Positions 18,053 to 27,934 are shown, numbered from the stretch's first letter. The stretch: 64,000 nucleotides of DNA from Neobacillus niacini (GCF_019749295.1 NZ_JACWFG010000022.1:1-64000); one strand, 5' to 3'. The notes: generated by a model from the sequence alone, not told the origin. Numbers and translations are program-made.

Positions 18053-19231
18053 GTGAATCACCAGAGTTATCGAGATACATGGGCTGAAGTTTCATTGGAT
18101 GCGATTAAACATAATACTGCGGAATTTAAACGTTACATTGGGGATTGTGTCGGCTTAATGGCTGTGGTAAAGGCAGATGGTTACGGGCACGGGGCCGTCC
18201 AAGTTGCTAGAGCAGCTGTGGAAGCTGGCGCAAATTACTTAGCAGTCGCCATTTTGGATGAAGCCATTGAACTGCGTGAGGCAGGGATCACTCAGCCAAT
18301 CTTGGTATTAGGATATACTCCCACTCGCTCCATTCGACAGGCAATTATAGCCGGAGTTGATATTACCGTTTTTAGTGAGGATGTACTTGAGGAAATTATT
18401 TTTCAATCCGAGGAACTTCAAAAAACGACAGCTATCCATTTAAAAGTGGATACCGGGATGACGAGAATTGGTGTCCAAACTAGAGAAGAAGCACTTATTT
18501 TATCAGCCAAAGCGGTTGAATCTAAACTTGTTTTCCTTAAAGGGATTTTCACCCACTTCGCTAAAGCTGATAGTGAGGATCCATCCTATACATTAGAGCA
18601 ATTCGAACGATTTCGTTCTATTACTTCTTTTTTAACTAACAACGGAATTTCTATCCCATTAAAGCACTGCTGTAATACAGCAGGGACAATGAATTTTCCA
18701 GAAATGCACCTTGATATGGTCCGTGTAGGAATTGGTTTGTATGGTCTATATCCGGATGTGTCGTTAAAGGAGCATCCCATTTCACTTCAGCAGGCCATGA
18801 CGCTTAAAACAAAAATTACTGGACTTAAAAAGGTCGCGAAGTATCAGTGTATTAGCTATGGATGTACCTATACCCCATCAAATGATAGAATAATTGCTAC
18901 ACTTCCTATCGGGTATGCAGATGGACTATCTAGACACCTTTCCAACTGCGGTCAATTTCTGGTTCATGGACAGAGGGCTCTAGTAGCTGGCCGCGTCTGC
19001 ATGGACCAAACGATGATTGATGTAACAAACATCCCCTCCTGTAAGCAAGGAGACGAAGTGATTATTTTTGGGAGAAATGCTGAAGCGTTTCAATCCATTG
19101 ATGAGATTGCGCTCCTCATGGGGACGATTAACTATGAGGTTGTCTGTTTAATAGGGAAACGCGTTCCGCGCATTTATACTGTCGGCGGAAATGAAGTTTA
19201 CAATCAAGTCCTTCAAACTTCGGTATATTAA
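18053..19231 (+). CDS. alr: Alanine racemase
   Basis: A 392-residue PLP enzyme interconverting L- and D-alanine. PLP lysine K40 lies in AVVKADGYGHGA and the catalytic Tyr269 in CISYGCTYTP. The N-terminal barrel is followed by the C-terminal beta domain with GRVCMDQTMIDVT. Start is GTG with AGGGGGGAT upstream. Its position after ald and beside the permease suggests a catabolic role, feeding D-alanine into Ald, rather than the cell-wall housekeeping copy; that is inference. Confidence 0.95.
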   Translation: MNHQSYRDTWAEVSLDAIKHNTAEFKRYIGDCVGLMAVVKADGYGHGAVQVARAAVEAGANYLAVAILDEAIELREAGITQPILVLGYTPTRSIRQAIIAGVDITVFSEDVLEEIIFQSEELQKTTAIHLKVDTGMTRIGVQTREEALILSAKAVESKLVFLKGIFTHFAKADSEDPSYTLEQFERFRSITSFLTNNGISIPLKHCCNTAGTMNFPEMHLDMVRVGIGLYGLYPDVSLKEHPISLQQAMTLKTKITGLKKVAKYQCISYGCTYTPSNDRIIATLPIGYADGLSRHLSNCGQFLVHGQRALVAGRVCMDQTMIDVTNIPSCKQGDEVIIFGRNAEAFQSIDEIALLMGTINYEVVCLIGKRVPRIYTVGGNEVYNQVLQTSVY

Positions 19232-19241
19232 TCATTCATTG

Positions 19242-19275
19242 AAAAAGGTCACATTCTCTTCCATGTGACCTTTTA
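19242..19275. terminator. alr terminator
   Basis: AAAAAGGTCACAT, a short loop, ATGTGACCTTTT. Symmetrical enough to work in both directions. Confidence 0.85.
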
Positions 19276-19326
19276 AAAGAATACGAATCTTACTATTTTC
19301 CTATCAAGAAATAACCACGCTAGTCA

Positions 19327-21114
19327 TCATAACTTCCCTAAATATTTTTCAAGAAACTCTGCCATTTCCGAGTAAGAATTCAATTTATTTTTAAGCTTCG
19401 TCATCGTATGTCCTTCCTCTTCGATGCGAATGTACCGGACTGGATGATTTCGCGCCTTTAGCTTCTTCACCATCTGGTCGGATTCTTGGATGGGAACACG
19501 CGGATCATTTACACCATGAATGACCATTAGAGGAGCTTTAATCTTGTCAGCGTGATGTATAGGGTCAATCTCGTCAAAAAAATTGCCATCACTTTCGACG
19601 GTTCCATATTCTGCTTCTCTTAGCTTTTTCCGCCAAGAACTTGTTGTTTCCAGGAATGTTCGAATACTTGACATTCCAACGATATCGATGGCAGCTGCCC
19701 ATAGATTCGGATAGTGGCTAATCGCGGCTAATACAATAAATCCACCATAGCTCCCGCCAACAACTGCGCACCTTTCACCATCAATATCCCCTGTTTGTTT
19801 TAGCCATTCCAATAAAAAAATAACATCTTTCACTGCTTCCATCCGTTTTCGTCCGTCATCTAGATGTGTGAAGGTTTTTCCATAACCTGTACTTCCTCGG
19901 ATATTTGGGGCGACCACTGCATATCCCTGGTTTAAGAAATATTGTAAAAAGGGGCTGTAGACAGCACGGCTTTGACTCTCAGGTCCACCATGAATATAGA
20001 TAACTACTGGGGATTTCTCTGCTGTCTGTTTAGGCTTATAGTAAAAAGCAGGTATGTTCAGCTTGTCAAAGGATGGGTACAAAATGGGCTCAGGCTCTAT
20101 TAATTTTTCCTCGAGAATGGGCGTACGCGAGATGTACGTAAGCCGCTTTGCTTGAATGGTCTTCAGGTCAACTTCCCATATATCAGGTGGATGTGCGGGT
20201 CCATTTAGCACAAACCCCAGCTTTTGATGGTCAGGGGAAAATCTGAGATTATAAATAGCCCCCATGGGAGTTTCCCAGTTATACAAGTTCGTTGTTTCTA
20301 AGTCCACTAGAAATCCCTTTGAAACTCCTCCTTCATTCATTGAAAAAGCTAATTTGTTCTTCTCCTGATTCATGACCAGGTCTTCAAAGTCCCACTCACC
20401 GCGCTCCAGCCAAGTAAACTGCTTACTTGTTATTTGGATCAATGCCAGTCCATAGAATTCTCTGTCTTGATTGGTTAATAAATAGATATGATCTGCATCT
20501 TTGTTAAAGTGAATATTTTTATATCCCGCTTCACCCTTATGCTTCGTAATCCAGTCCATTTTTCCTGTTAAAAGTGAAAATACCCCTAAATCATGATCGA
20601 GGGGCGTGTTGTTTTTTTTCACCAAAAGAGAATTTCCATCAGGAAACCATTTTTCCACTAGAAACATTCCATCTCCGGTAAAAACACGCTGAATTTCCAA
20701 GGTCTCCAAATTTTGAATATAAATATCTAAAAAGTCCTGATTTCGCCGGTTACTCGACCACGCAATCCATTTCCCATCGGGAGAGCTGTCCCCGAACATA
20801 TGAAGATGTTCAGGAGAATTCGTCAGAGCGATTTTTTCACCATCTTCCTTTAATAAGTACAATTGCTCCTTTTCATCACCATCCGCATCCATCCCGATAA
20901 TAAGATCAGACGAACCTGCAATGTATTTAATAAAGGTGATTCCCTTCATGGTAAAAGAGGTTTGAGCTGGCCACCTGTCCTCCCGGTCAAGCTCCCATAC
21001 CTGTGGTTCCCCTGTAAAATCAGTAATAAAGCTAATTTTCTTTCCCTTTGGATCATATTCAAAACTCTTCACCATGCGTACATGTATATAAGGGTCAATG
21101 GTTATTTCCTTCAT
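19327..21114 (-). CDS. S9 family serine peptidase (prolyl oligopeptidase / acylaminoacyl-peptidase type)
   Basis: A 595-residue cytoplasmic peptidase. The N-terminal two-thirds is a beta-propeller rich in WD40/TolB-like blades (for example SPDGKWIAWSSN). The C-terminal alpha/beta hydrolase has an intact triad: S455 in GGSYGGF, D537 in HGVNDPRVP and H569 in EEEGHT. An oxyanion region YIHGGPESQ precedes it. It likely trims short peptides. ATG 21114 is chosen because GGTGG lies upstream; an in-frame ATG at 21132 has no ribosome site. Monocistronic, convergent with alr. Confidence 0.92.
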   Translation of the reverse strand: MKEITIDPYIHVRMVKSFEYDPKGKKISFITDFTGEPQVWELDREDRWPAQTSFTMKGITFIKYIAGSSDLIIGMDADGDEKEQLYLLKEDGEKIALTNSPEHLHMFGDSSPDGKWIAWSSNRRNQDFLDIYIQNLETLEIQRVFTGDGMFLVEKWFPDGNSLLVKKNNTPLDHDLGVFSLLTGKMDWITKHKGEAGYKNIHFNKDADHIYLLTNQDREFYGLALIQITSKQFTWLERGEWDFEDLVMNQEKNKLAFSMNEGGVSKGFLVDLETTNLYNWETPMGAIYNLRFSPDHQKLGFVLNGPAHPPDIWEVDLKTIQAKRLTYISRTPILEEKLIEPEPILYPSFDKLNIPAFYYKPKQTAEKSPVVIYIHGGPESQSRAVYSPFLQYFLNQGYAVVAPNIRGSTGYGKTFTHLDDGRKRMEAVKDVIFLLEWLKQTGDIDGERCAVVGGSYGGFIVLAAISHYPNLWAAAIDIVGMSSIRTFLETTSSWRKKLREAEYGTVESDGNFFDEIDPIHHADKIKAPLMVIHGVNDPRVPIQESDQMVKKLKARNHPVRYIRIEEEGHTMTKLKNKLNSYSEMAEFLEKYLGKL

Positions 21115-21204
21115 TCCATTACCACCATTCACGTTAACTTTTTAAAAATATCCCCCTTTCATTCTATTTAGTTTGGTTTATGTTCATTCGGGATTATTAG
21201 GCAG

Positions 21205-21239
21205 AAAAAAGACGATTCAAATTTGAATCGCCATTTTTT
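21205..21239 (-). terminator. Terminator after the APH-like gene
   Basis: AAAAAAGACGATTCAAAT and TTTGAATCGCCATTTTTT form a hairpin closely related in sequence to the doxX terminators. Confidence 0.8.
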
Positions 21240-22131
21240 ATTCTAAAAAATCGATAAACCATTTCACACATTGATACGTTTTTTCCCAGTCCGGATCACT
21301 GTCTTCGATACCCCAGCAAGCATAAAGAGTACCTAAGGCAATTGCCGCTTTTAATAATCGCTTACGGTCAAGTCCCAACTGATCACTAATCGTATCCACA
21401 CGGAGTTTCAGGATGTTTTTTGGATTAGGCTTTGAATCTAATTGATTCACTAAAAAGGACACTACATCAAAATAAGGATCTCCTGCCACTCCTTTTGGAT
21501 CAATCGCCATCCAGCCATGCTGCTCAGCGTACAGTATATTTTCATGGTGTAAATCACCGTGGAGGAGTTCTGGACCTTTTGATGTATCCATCACCATTTT
21601 GAAATATTCTTCTGCCAACTGAACATGTTCCATTTTAATCTGACTATCGCCAGAATGACGATAGTTTGTAAGCCCGCGAAACCAGTGTACAAGTGAGGGC
21701 GTTGACGCTCCATCTGGCAAAGGCTTGCGAATCGCCTTCCAAACCTTTATGTAATTCTCTAGAACGACCCTTTCATCGGTTTCAGCTGAAAGCATCTTTC
21801 CTGGAACAAGCCGTTCAAGCAGCATCACACCATTCTTCGAATCAGATTTCAAAAGCTTGGCACAACCATCACCATTGTATAATTGCAGCGTAGCCATCTC
21901 ATTACTTGTATCAAAGTTAGGAACACCAAGCTTCAAGATCAGGGGTGTTCCCACAGAATCTGTTACCTTGATAACATAATTGTAGGAAAGATTACTAACA
22001 GGTCCTTCACTCGTAAGCTCCCACTTTTCTAAATATGTTTGGACCGTTGATGCTAAAGATTCTAACCAAGCCTTTCCACTCTCACCGAAGGCGTTGGTGA
22101 TTTTTCCCTGAAATTCAGTAGATATTTGCAT
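21238..22131 (-). CDS. APH(6)/hydroxyurea phosphotransferase-like kinase
   Basis: A 297-residue protein of the aminoglycoside/hydroxyurea antibiotic kinase family (APH_6_hur). The catalytic loop ELLHGDLHHENILY carries the Asp at about 193. The metal-binding segment AIDPKGVAGDPYFDV follows about 20 residues later. An N-terminal VIKVTDSVGTPLILKLG provides the nucleotide-binding lysine. The family includes streptomycin 6-phosphotransferases, but many chromosomal members have unknown small-molecule substrates, so resistance should not be assumed. Weak AAGGGGT ribosome site. Single gene, followed by a terminator. Confidence 0.88.
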   Translation of the reverse strand: MQISTEFQGKITNAFGESGKAWLESLASTVQTYLEKWELTSEGPVSNLSYNYVIKVTDSVGTPLILKLGVPNFDTSNEMATLQLYNGDGCAKLLKSDSKNGVMLLERLVPGKMLSAETDERVVLENYIKVWKAIRKPLPDGASTPSLVHWFRGLTNYRHSGDSQIKMEHVQLAEEYFKMVMDTSKGPELLHGDLHHENILYAEQHGWMAIDPKGVAGDPYFDVVSFLVNQLDSKPNPKNILKLRVDTISDQLGLDRKRLLKAAIALGTLYACWGIEDSDPDWEKTYQCVKWFIDFLE

Positions 22132-22209
22132 AAGATTGATTACCCCTTAATTATTACGATTTCAAAAGTTACTAATTCAACGCCCTGCTTCGAAATCCCT
22201 TTTTTCGGC

Positions 22210-22249
22210 AAAAAAAAGACGATTCGAGGGGGGACGAATCATCTTTTTG
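22210..22249 (-). terminator. Terminator of doxX copy 2
   Basis: AAAAAAAGACGATTCG, a GGGGGG-containing loop, CGAATCATCTTTTT, directly after the stop. Confidence 0.85.
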
Positions 22250-22258
22250 CTAACCTAT

Positions 22259-22762
22259 TTAAGCTGTTGCTTTTGCTTTGTTTTTTCTAACTGTTTTGTT
22301 GATGAATGGTACTACCCAGCGGTCTAAGCCAATTCGGCCTGCGTTGTATCCTGCTGTTAAGATGATGAAGCCTAAGAAGATGTCTGTTGGGTTATGAGAT
22401 ACTGTTCCTGCTAAGAAGAAAGAGAAGTTCATTACTAATCCAAAGAACATTGCTGCTGTTGTTAAGCATCCAAGCATAAGTCCTAAACCGATTAATGTTT
22501 CACCCCAAGGAACGATGAAGTTAAAGACATCGATGTTTGGCAGTGCAAAGCTTTCTAAGAAGTTCACATACCAGCTGTAAACCATATTTCCGTCTGGACC
22601 TGTTACCGGTTTTGCAATTGCTCCTTTTAAGAATCCAGAAGCGTCGAAGCCGCCTGTGATTTTATGAAAACCAGCTGTAAACCAAGAGTAGCCAAGGTAT
22701 AAACGAATAATAGTTAAAAGTGCTGCAGAGATTTTATTTTCTCTTAAAAAGTTGTTAAACAT
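22259..22762 (-). CDS. DoxX family membrane protein, copy 2 of 6
   Basis: 167 residues, differing from copy 1 mainly at SWFTAG (instead of AWFTAG) and in the C-terminal segment GYNAGRIGLDRW. Same four-helix layout and same group A loop (GFLKGAIAKPVTGPDG). It stands alone between the APH-like gene and the GGDEF-EAL gene. RBS AAAGGCGG. Nothing in the neighbouring genes points to a shared pathway with copy 1. Confidence 0.93.
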   Translation of the reverse strand: MFNNFLRENKISAALLTIIRLYLGYSWFTAGFHKITGGFDASGFLKGAIAKPVTGPDGNMVYSWYVNFLESFALPNIDVFNFIVPWGETLIGLGLMLGCLTTAAMFFGLVMNFSFFLAGTVSHNPTDIFLGFIILTAGYNAGRIGLDRWVVPFINKTVRKNKAKATA

Positions 22763-22889
22763 AAGTCATTCCGCCTTTCAAAATTTGTTTGCTCTTTATA
22801 CTTACACTATATTGGATTTTGATAGTTAATAACATGGGTACAGTGTTAAGTTCACAGTTTGTTTGAAATGTTATGGCGGAAGTTTGAAC
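22763..22889 (-). promoter_or_regulatory. Conserved upstream region of doxX copy 2
   Basis: The same 127-bp block. Minus-strand landmarks are GTTCAAACTTCCGCCATAAC, ACTGTGAACTTAACACTGTA and TATAGTGTAAGTATAAAG. The -35 region differs from copy 1, while the TATAGTGTAAGTATAAAG core is kept. Confidence 0.68.
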
Positions 22890-22913
22890 AGTCATAGAAA
22901 ATGACTCCCTAAA

Positions 22914-22955
22914 AGCGAAAGACAGAAAACCAAGTGGCTTCCTGTCTTTCGCTCT
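22914..22955 (-). terminator. Terminator of the GGDEF-EAL gene
   Basis: AGCGAAAGACAG and CTGTCTTTCGCT pair over a 16-base loop. Confidence 0.8.
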
Positions 22956-25114
22956 TAGTGTGTGATTCCTGCAATCAATCTTTCTCTATCGTTAGTAATC
23001 AGGATGTGCCTTGTTAGCAATTTGGCGAATTGATGTGCCGGCAGCGGTTTACTAAACAAATATCCTTGTATTGTATGGCATTTTAATTTTTTTAAGATTT
23101 CTAATTGTTGCTGCGTTTCCACACCCTCTGCTACAATCTTCAAGCTAAAACCTTTTGCCAATAGTATAATCGATTGAACAATGGTAGAATCCTCAATGTT
23201 TTCATGTATATCTTTTATGAAAGTACGATCAATTTTAATATAATCGACCTTAAACTTTTTTAAATAACCGATGGAGGAATAACCTGTTCCGAAATCATCA
23301 ATGGATATGGCAATGCCGAAATCCCTTAGCAGCTGAATGGTACGTAACACTAATCCTTCATTTTTAATCAAAGAGTCTTCGGTAATTTCAATCTCCATAA
23401 GACAGGGTGAAATGGAGCAGGATGCTAAACTCTCTTTGATTTTTTCAACCAAGTCCGCTTTCATTAATGTTTTTGCTGACAAATTAATCGAAATCGGAAC
23501 GAGCCGAAATCCTTTTTCCTTCCATTCTTTCAACTGTTTGCAAGCTTGTTGGATGACCCAATCACTCATTTCATTAATAAAACCAGTCTCTTCTGCCAAA
23601 GGGATAAATTCTCCAGGTAAAACCAGTCCCCATCTTGGATGATTCCAGCGAATCAGTGCTTCCGCCCCAACCATTTTTCCTGTGACTGTATCCACTCTGG
23701 GTTGGAAATGGAGAATAAATTCATTTCTCTTGATTGCTTTTCTTAAATCATTTTCCAAAATGAACCGTTTATAGGATTCCATATTCAATGATTTGTTAAA
23801 TAGCTGTACATTGTTTTTCCCTAATTCTTTAGCACGATATAAAGCAGCATCCGTATTCATTTTCAACTTTTTTAACGTGTCACCATCGTCTGGAAAAATG
23901 CCAATTCCTACACTCGTAGTAATATGGATATCATACCCCTCTATCTGAAACGGCTTTTCAATTTCACGAATAATCTCATGTCCTAACTCAATAGGATCCT
24001 TTTTATGGATATTATCCTGAATGATCGTAAATTCGTCACCGCCAACACGATACACTGACCCTTTTCCAGCGACAGCAGACAGTCTTACCGATATTTCACG
24101 CAGAAGTGCGTCACCAATTTCATGACCTAACGTGTCATTAACAAATTTGAAGCGATCCATATCTAAGTAAAACAAGCTGAAATGATTCTTTCTACCTTGA
24201 TAATCTGTAATCAACTGCTCTAAGTTTTGATCAAACATACGACGATTTGGTAATTCTGTCAGGTAATCATGATAAGCGAAGAAATTAATTTCTTCCTCAT
24301 TACGCTTTCTCTCACCAATATCCTGAATGATTCCATCAAGTCGTATTACCTGTCCCTCTGAATTTAAAGTAGGAAAGGTCTTATCCTCAACCCATTTTAC
24401 ATCTCCGTTCAAATTTATAATTCGATACTGATGAACAATCATTTGACCACAGCAAAGATAACCTTGTCGTTTCCAGTAGTTTTCAGTATCATCGGGATGG
24501 ATAAGATCTGTCCAAATCATTCGTCCAGATAGAAAATCTTCAGTACTGTAGCCCGTTATCTTCTCTATCGCAGGTGAACCATAGATCAATTGGTTTGTAA
24601 GAGTATCCATAGACCATATTCCTACATCTATATTCTTGGCTATGGTTTCGAATTTCTCTTCACTTTCTTTTAACTTATTTTCCGTAATAACTTGCTCCGA
24701 AATATCTTGTAAAATACCGATGATACGAACGACTTTACCGTTATAATCTCTTTTCGCCACTGCTGCAGTGTGCACTGTAATAATGGATTCGTCGTGTCTT
24801 TGTACCCGATATTCGATATCCATTTTTGCACCAGACAGTATGGTTCGTTGATATTGTTCGTCAAACCTTTCCTGATCTTCTGGGCAAATCATGGCAAGAA
24901 GGTTTTCATATTTGGCGGCGGCACCATCTATTTTATCTATTCCTAGAATCGCAAATAATGGATCCGAGCAATAAATATAATTGCTTTCGACATCACAGTC
25001 CCAGCTTCCGATCCTTGCTACCTGTTGGGCTAAATTTAAGCTGTTTGTTATTTTTACTAATTCCGCTTCCCTTTGATCTAGCTTTATTAATTGGTTTTTC
25101 AGATAATCTATCAC
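22955..25114 (-). CDS. PAS-PAS-GGDEF-EAL cyclic-di-GMP protein
   Basis: 719 residues, no transmembrane segment. Order: coiled start, PAS/PAC 1 (about 20-135), PAS/PAC 2 (about 150-270), GGDEF (about 280-440) and EAL (about 455-705). The cyclase motif is intact (YRVGGDEFTI), but the RxxD inhibitory site five residues before it is missing. The phosphodiesterase motif is intact (GAEALIRW) with the metal ligands of ISINLSA, ITEDSL and DDFGTGYSS. So the protein could make or degrade c-di-GMP depending on PAS input. Start is GTG 25114 with GAGGAGG seven bases upstream. It overlaps a small upstream frame by four bases. Confidence 0.94.
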   Translation of the reverse strand: MIDYLKNQLIKLDQREAELVKITNSLNLAQQVARIGSWDCDVESNYIYCSDPLFAILGIDKIDGAAAKYENLLAMICPEDQERFDEQYQRTILSGAKMDIEYRVQRHDESIITVHTAAVAKRDYNGKVVRIIGILQDISEQVITENKLKESEEKFETIAKNIDVGIWSMDTLTNQLIYGSPAIEKITGYSTEDFLSGRMIWTDLIHPDDTENYWKRQGYLCCGQMIVHQYRIINLNGDVKWVEDKTFPTLNSEGQVIRLDGIIQDIGERKRNEEEINFFAYHDYLTELPNRRMFDQNLEQLITDYQGRKNHFSLFYLDMDRFKFVNDTLGHEIGDALLREISVRLSAVAGKGSVYRVGGDEFTIIQDNIHKKDPIELGHEIIREIEKPFQIEGYDIHITTSVGIGIFPDDGDTLKKLKMNTDAALYRAKELGKNNVQLFNKSLNMESYKRFILENDLRKAIKRNEFILHFQPRVDTVTGKMVGAEALIRWNHPRWGLVLPGEFIPLAEETGFINEMSDWVIQQACKQLKEWKEKGFRLVPISINLSAKTLMKADLVEKIKESLASCSISPCLMEIEITEDSLIKNEGLVLRTIQLLRDFGIAISIDDFGTGYSSIGYLKKFKVDYIKIDRTFIKDIHENIEDSTIVQSIILLAKGFSLKIVAEGVETQQQLEILKKLKCHTIQGYLFSKPLPAHQFAKLLTRHILITNDRERLIAGITH

Positions 25115-25308
25115 CCGGGAGCCTCCTCAGCAGTTGTGTAGGGGTTATCGTTTCTCAACTCAAGTTCCGTTTCATTTGGAAGTTTTCTACCATCTATCAT
25201 ACAGAATACTGTTCCTTCATTCATTATGAAAAAATTGGAGAAGCATTGGTATCCCCAATGATTCCCTTTTTCACTTCCTAGTAAAATAGGGAAGGACTTC
25301 CTATACAA
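25111..25308 (-). CDS. Small ORF, possible DUF4242-like remnant, upstream of the GGDEF-EAL gene
   Basis: A 65-residue frame starting with TTG at 25308 and ending in the GTGA overlap with the next gene. The segment WGYQCFSNFFIMNEGTVFC resembles the core of small DUF4242 (nickel-binding/YpmQ-like) sensor proteins, which read yW-ee-GtVFCl-daP. The usual N-terminal strand and the C-terminal histidine motif are absent, so it may be a truncated or diverged copy. The four-base overlap and the ribosome site inside its end suggest translational coupling. The assignment is tentative; it could also be non-coding. Confidence 0.4.
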   Translation of the reverse strand: MYRKSFPILLGSEKGNHWGYQCFSNFFIMNEGTVFCMIDGRKLPNETELELRNDNPYTTAEEAPG

Positions 25309-25374
25309 TGGTATTTATAGGTCCTAACCATAAAATTGCAGGTAACGATTTCCTATTAGTGGATGAATCCGCAC

Positions 25375-25411
25375 TAAAAAAAGGATATCCTAATTTCATT
25401 AGGACACCCGG
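25375..25411 (-). terminator. Terminator of the fructan operon
   Basis: On the minus strand GGGTGTCCTAAT, GAA, ATTAGGATATCC and TTTTTTT. Confidence 0.82.
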
Positions 25412-25416
25412 TTTAA

Positions 25417-26367
25417 CTATGCTTCAGTTACAATATCTTCAATAGTTGGGAGAGCAGAGATGGCACCAACCTTGGTACAAACAAACGCCCCCACTTTATT
25501 ACTAAAGGAAATAATTTCTTTCAGCGTTTCAAAATCTTCAACCGCAGAATCACTTTTTGCAAACTGGTAAAGCGTGGCACCGACAAAAGCATCACCAGCA
25601 CCAGTAGAGTCGATGGATTTTACTTTTACACTTGGAACCATTTCACTATTTTGCCCATTCGAAAGAAAGGTTCCCTCACTTCCTAATGTTACTGCAACTA
25701 CTTTCGCTCCTAATTCATGAAGATAATTTGTTCCCTCTTCCAGGTTATCGATTTCTGTAATAAGTTTTAACTCCTCATCACTCACTTTTACAAAATCAGC
25801 TAAAGCGATTCCCTTCTTTGCCAAGTCGATAAATTCTGGAATTCTGTTTTTCCATAAATCTTTTCGATAATTAGGATCAAAGGAAATAAATTTCCCTTGT
25901 TCCTTTGCATTACGCATGACATGAAAATAAGTGGATTGAAAAGGGTCGCTTAATAAAGCAGTAGCAGAGCCAAAATGATGAATAAAAGCCTCATTCAGCT
26001 TATTCCTATCGATTTCCTCCTCGACTAAAAAGGCATCTGCCCCGCGATTAAATACAAAATCTCTTTCGCCATTTGCCTGTAAGGATACAAAAGCCAATGT
26101 GGTTGGATGGAGATCATCGAACACGACCATTGAGGTATCTACTTGGACGTCATCAAGTGTCTTTTTTAGAAATTGTCCAAAAGGGTCATTCCCAACTTTT
26201 CCGCTGAAAAGAGCAGTACCTCCTAATTTTGCAATCGTCGCGCAGACATTTGCCGGCGCTCCCCCAGCCTGTTTTTGAAAATTTTGCCCCTCTATTAAGT
26301 TAATGTCTACATCCGTACAGAAGAAATCAATTAATAATTCACCCATGCATATAATTGATGAACTCAA
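25417..26367 (-). CDS. PfkB family fructokinase
   Basis: About 316 residues; cytoplasmic ATP-dependent sugar kinase. The N-terminal motif [11 protein letters not shown], the substrate loop [16 protein letters not shown] and the C-terminal PfkB signature [14 protein letters not shown] with catalytic Asp are all present. It follows a GH32 fructosidase, so fructose is the likely substrate. Start: the frame is open to 26427, but AAGGATGG lies about seven bases before a TTG at 26367, which gives the family-typical N-terminus; ATG 26379 is an alternative without a ribosome site. Last gene of a five-gene operon. Confidence 0.92.
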   Translation of the reverse strand: MSSSIICMGELLIDFFCTDVDINLIEGQNFQKQAGGAPANVCATIAKLGGTALFSGKVGNDPFGQFLKKTLDDVQVDTSMVVFDDLHPTTLAFVSLQANGERDFVFNRGADAFLVEEEIDRNKLNEAFIHHFGSATALLSDPFQSTYFHVMRNAKEQGKFISFDPNYRKDLWKNRIPEFIDLAKKGIALADFVKVSDEELKLITEIDNLEEGTNYLHELGAKVVAVTLGSEGTFLSNGQNSEMVPSVKVKSIDSTGAGDAFVGATLYQFAKSDSAVEDFETLKEIISFSNKVGAFVCTKVGAISALPTIEDIVTEA

Positions 26368-26434
26368 ACCAAGCACCATCCTTTTAAAAAGTAAAGCTCT
26401 AACCAATTGACCGATTAGAGCTTCCAACCTTCAC

Positions 26435-27904
26435 TTACTTGTTCCATATGGAATCAAGTTCCGTTACATTTAGTTCCAACACATTTGTAGTTCCTTCATT
26501 TGAAAATAAAATGAGCTCCTGCCCTAATTGGGATGGAAACAGTAAGCTTGTAATAGATGCCTCTCCATTGTTCGCAAATACCTCAATTGAAGAAGCATCT
26601 AAAAATAACTGCAGTTTCAGCCTTTGATCCTCCAACTTTAATGGTGCTTCTTGTACCGCTGGGAAGGACGTCGAAAAGCTATGTTCTCCAGAAAGTGTTC
26701 GGTCGACAAATAACTTTTCTTCTACTGTATTATAGCCAATGACGGTTTTTTCTTGTTCAGAATGCTGTATGATCAATCCAAATTGGCTTGAACTTTCTTT
26801 ACCGAATTCGATGTTTAGTTCTAGCAAGGAATTTTTTAATGGAACACTTACAGTACTTCCAGCGTCAATCTTAGTGGCCGAATAAGATTCTGTTTCTTTT
26901 CTAATTCTGCTAACCTCAGCAACTGGTGTTTGGAATAAACGGATGCCAGCCTCCGTCGCAGCTAGTGTTAATTCTCTTGGTAATGTCATTGCGCTTCGCC
27001 AGTCTTCCGTTGGCACTTGGTTGGCATAGCGCCAGTTACTCATCCAGCCAAGATAAATACGTCTTCCATCTTGGATATCGGACCAGCTCACACCCGCATA
27101 ATTATCACGGCCGTAATCTAACCAAAGAATCGTCGAATCGTCATGGTCATTAACAAAAGTAGTTCCATCAAACTGTCCGATAAAATATTGCGTTCTCGAG
27201 CCCTCTGCTGATTGACCGTTATCACCAATACTTACAATCATTACCCACTTTTCTTGTCCGTTATCTGCTGGCAGCTTGAATAAGTCAGGACATTCCCAAA
27301 CGCCATCATGTGAACCGGCAGTATGTCCAAATTCGCTGGCAAACTCCCATTCCTTTAAGTTCAGGGAAGTATAGATCGTAATGGTTTGACCCGTAGCCAG
27401 AACCATCACCCATTTTTCAGTTTCTTCATGCCAAAAAACTTTAGGGTCTCGGTAATCGGTAATGTTCACATCGGAAAGGACAGGATTGCCTTCATATTTT
27501 ACCCACGTTCTTCCATTGTCCTTACTGTAAGCTAGGCTTTGCTGCTGAAGTGGTCGATCAGAGTCAGGGTAAGTGCCGGCACTCGTATAAATCGCCACCA
27601 ATCCAGGTTGATCTTTTTCAAAAAAGCCTGTGGTATTGTTCCAATCAACGACTGCGCTCCCTGAAAAAATCGCTCCTAGTTCATCCGGATATAAGGCAAT
27701 CGGAAGGTGCTCCCAATGAATTAAGTCCTTACTAACTGCATGTCCCCAATGCATGGGTCCCCAGGTCGTACCAAATGGATGATATTGATAGAACAAATGA
27801 TATTCATCATTAAAAAAGACCATTCCGTTCGGATCATTCATCCACTTTTCTTCCGGTGAAAAGTGAAATTGCGGGCGATACTGCTCTTTATAGATTTGTG
27901 TCAT
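26435..27904 (-). CDS. Glycoside hydrolase family 32 (fructosidase: sucrase/levanase type)
   Basis: A 489-residue retaining beta-fructosidase. The nucleophile is D24 in WMNDPNG, the transition-state stabiliser D153 in DYRDPKVFW and the acid/base E204 in WECPDLF. A five-bladed propeller is followed by a beta-sandwich domain with SIEVFANNGE. No signal peptide, so it acts inside the cell on imported sucrose or fructo-oligosaccharides. The opening YRPQFHFSPEEKWMNDPNG resembles SacC-type levanases and exo-fructosidases more than PTS-linked sucrose-6-phosphate hydrolases, in keeping with an ABC importer. RBS AAGGAG. Confidence 0.94.
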   Translation of the reverse strand: MTQIYKEQYRPQFHFSPEEKWMNDPNGMVFFNDEYHLFYQYHPFGTTWGPMHWGHAVSKDLIHWEHLPIALYPDELGAIFSGSAVVDWNNTTGFFEKDQPGLVAIYTSAGTYPDSDRPLQQQSLAYSKDNGRTWVKYEGNPVLSDVNITDYRDPKVFWHEETEKWVMVLATGQTITIYTSLNLKEWEFASEFGHTAGSHDGVWECPDLFKLPADNGQEKWVMIVSIGDNGQSAEGSRTQYFIGQFDGTTFVNDHDDSTILWLDYGRDNYAGVSWSDIQDGRRIYLGWMSNWRYANQVPTEDWRSAMTLPRELTLAATEAGIRLFQTPVAEVSRIRKETESYSATKIDAGSTVSVPLKNSLLELNIEFGKESSSQFGLIIQHSEQEKTVIGYNTVEEKLFVDRTLSGEHSFSTSFPAVQEAPLKLEDQRLKLQLFLDASSIEVFANNGEASITSLLFPSQLGQELILFSNEGTTNVLELNVTELDSIWNK

Positions 27905-27934
27905 ATTTTTCGCTCCTTATTCTATTAAATTAGT

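Noticed and set aside
21238-22131. APH-like gene as evidence of streptomycin resistance
   Set aside because: Family membership alone does not show resistance; many chromosomal members act on unknown substrates, and no mobile element flanks it.
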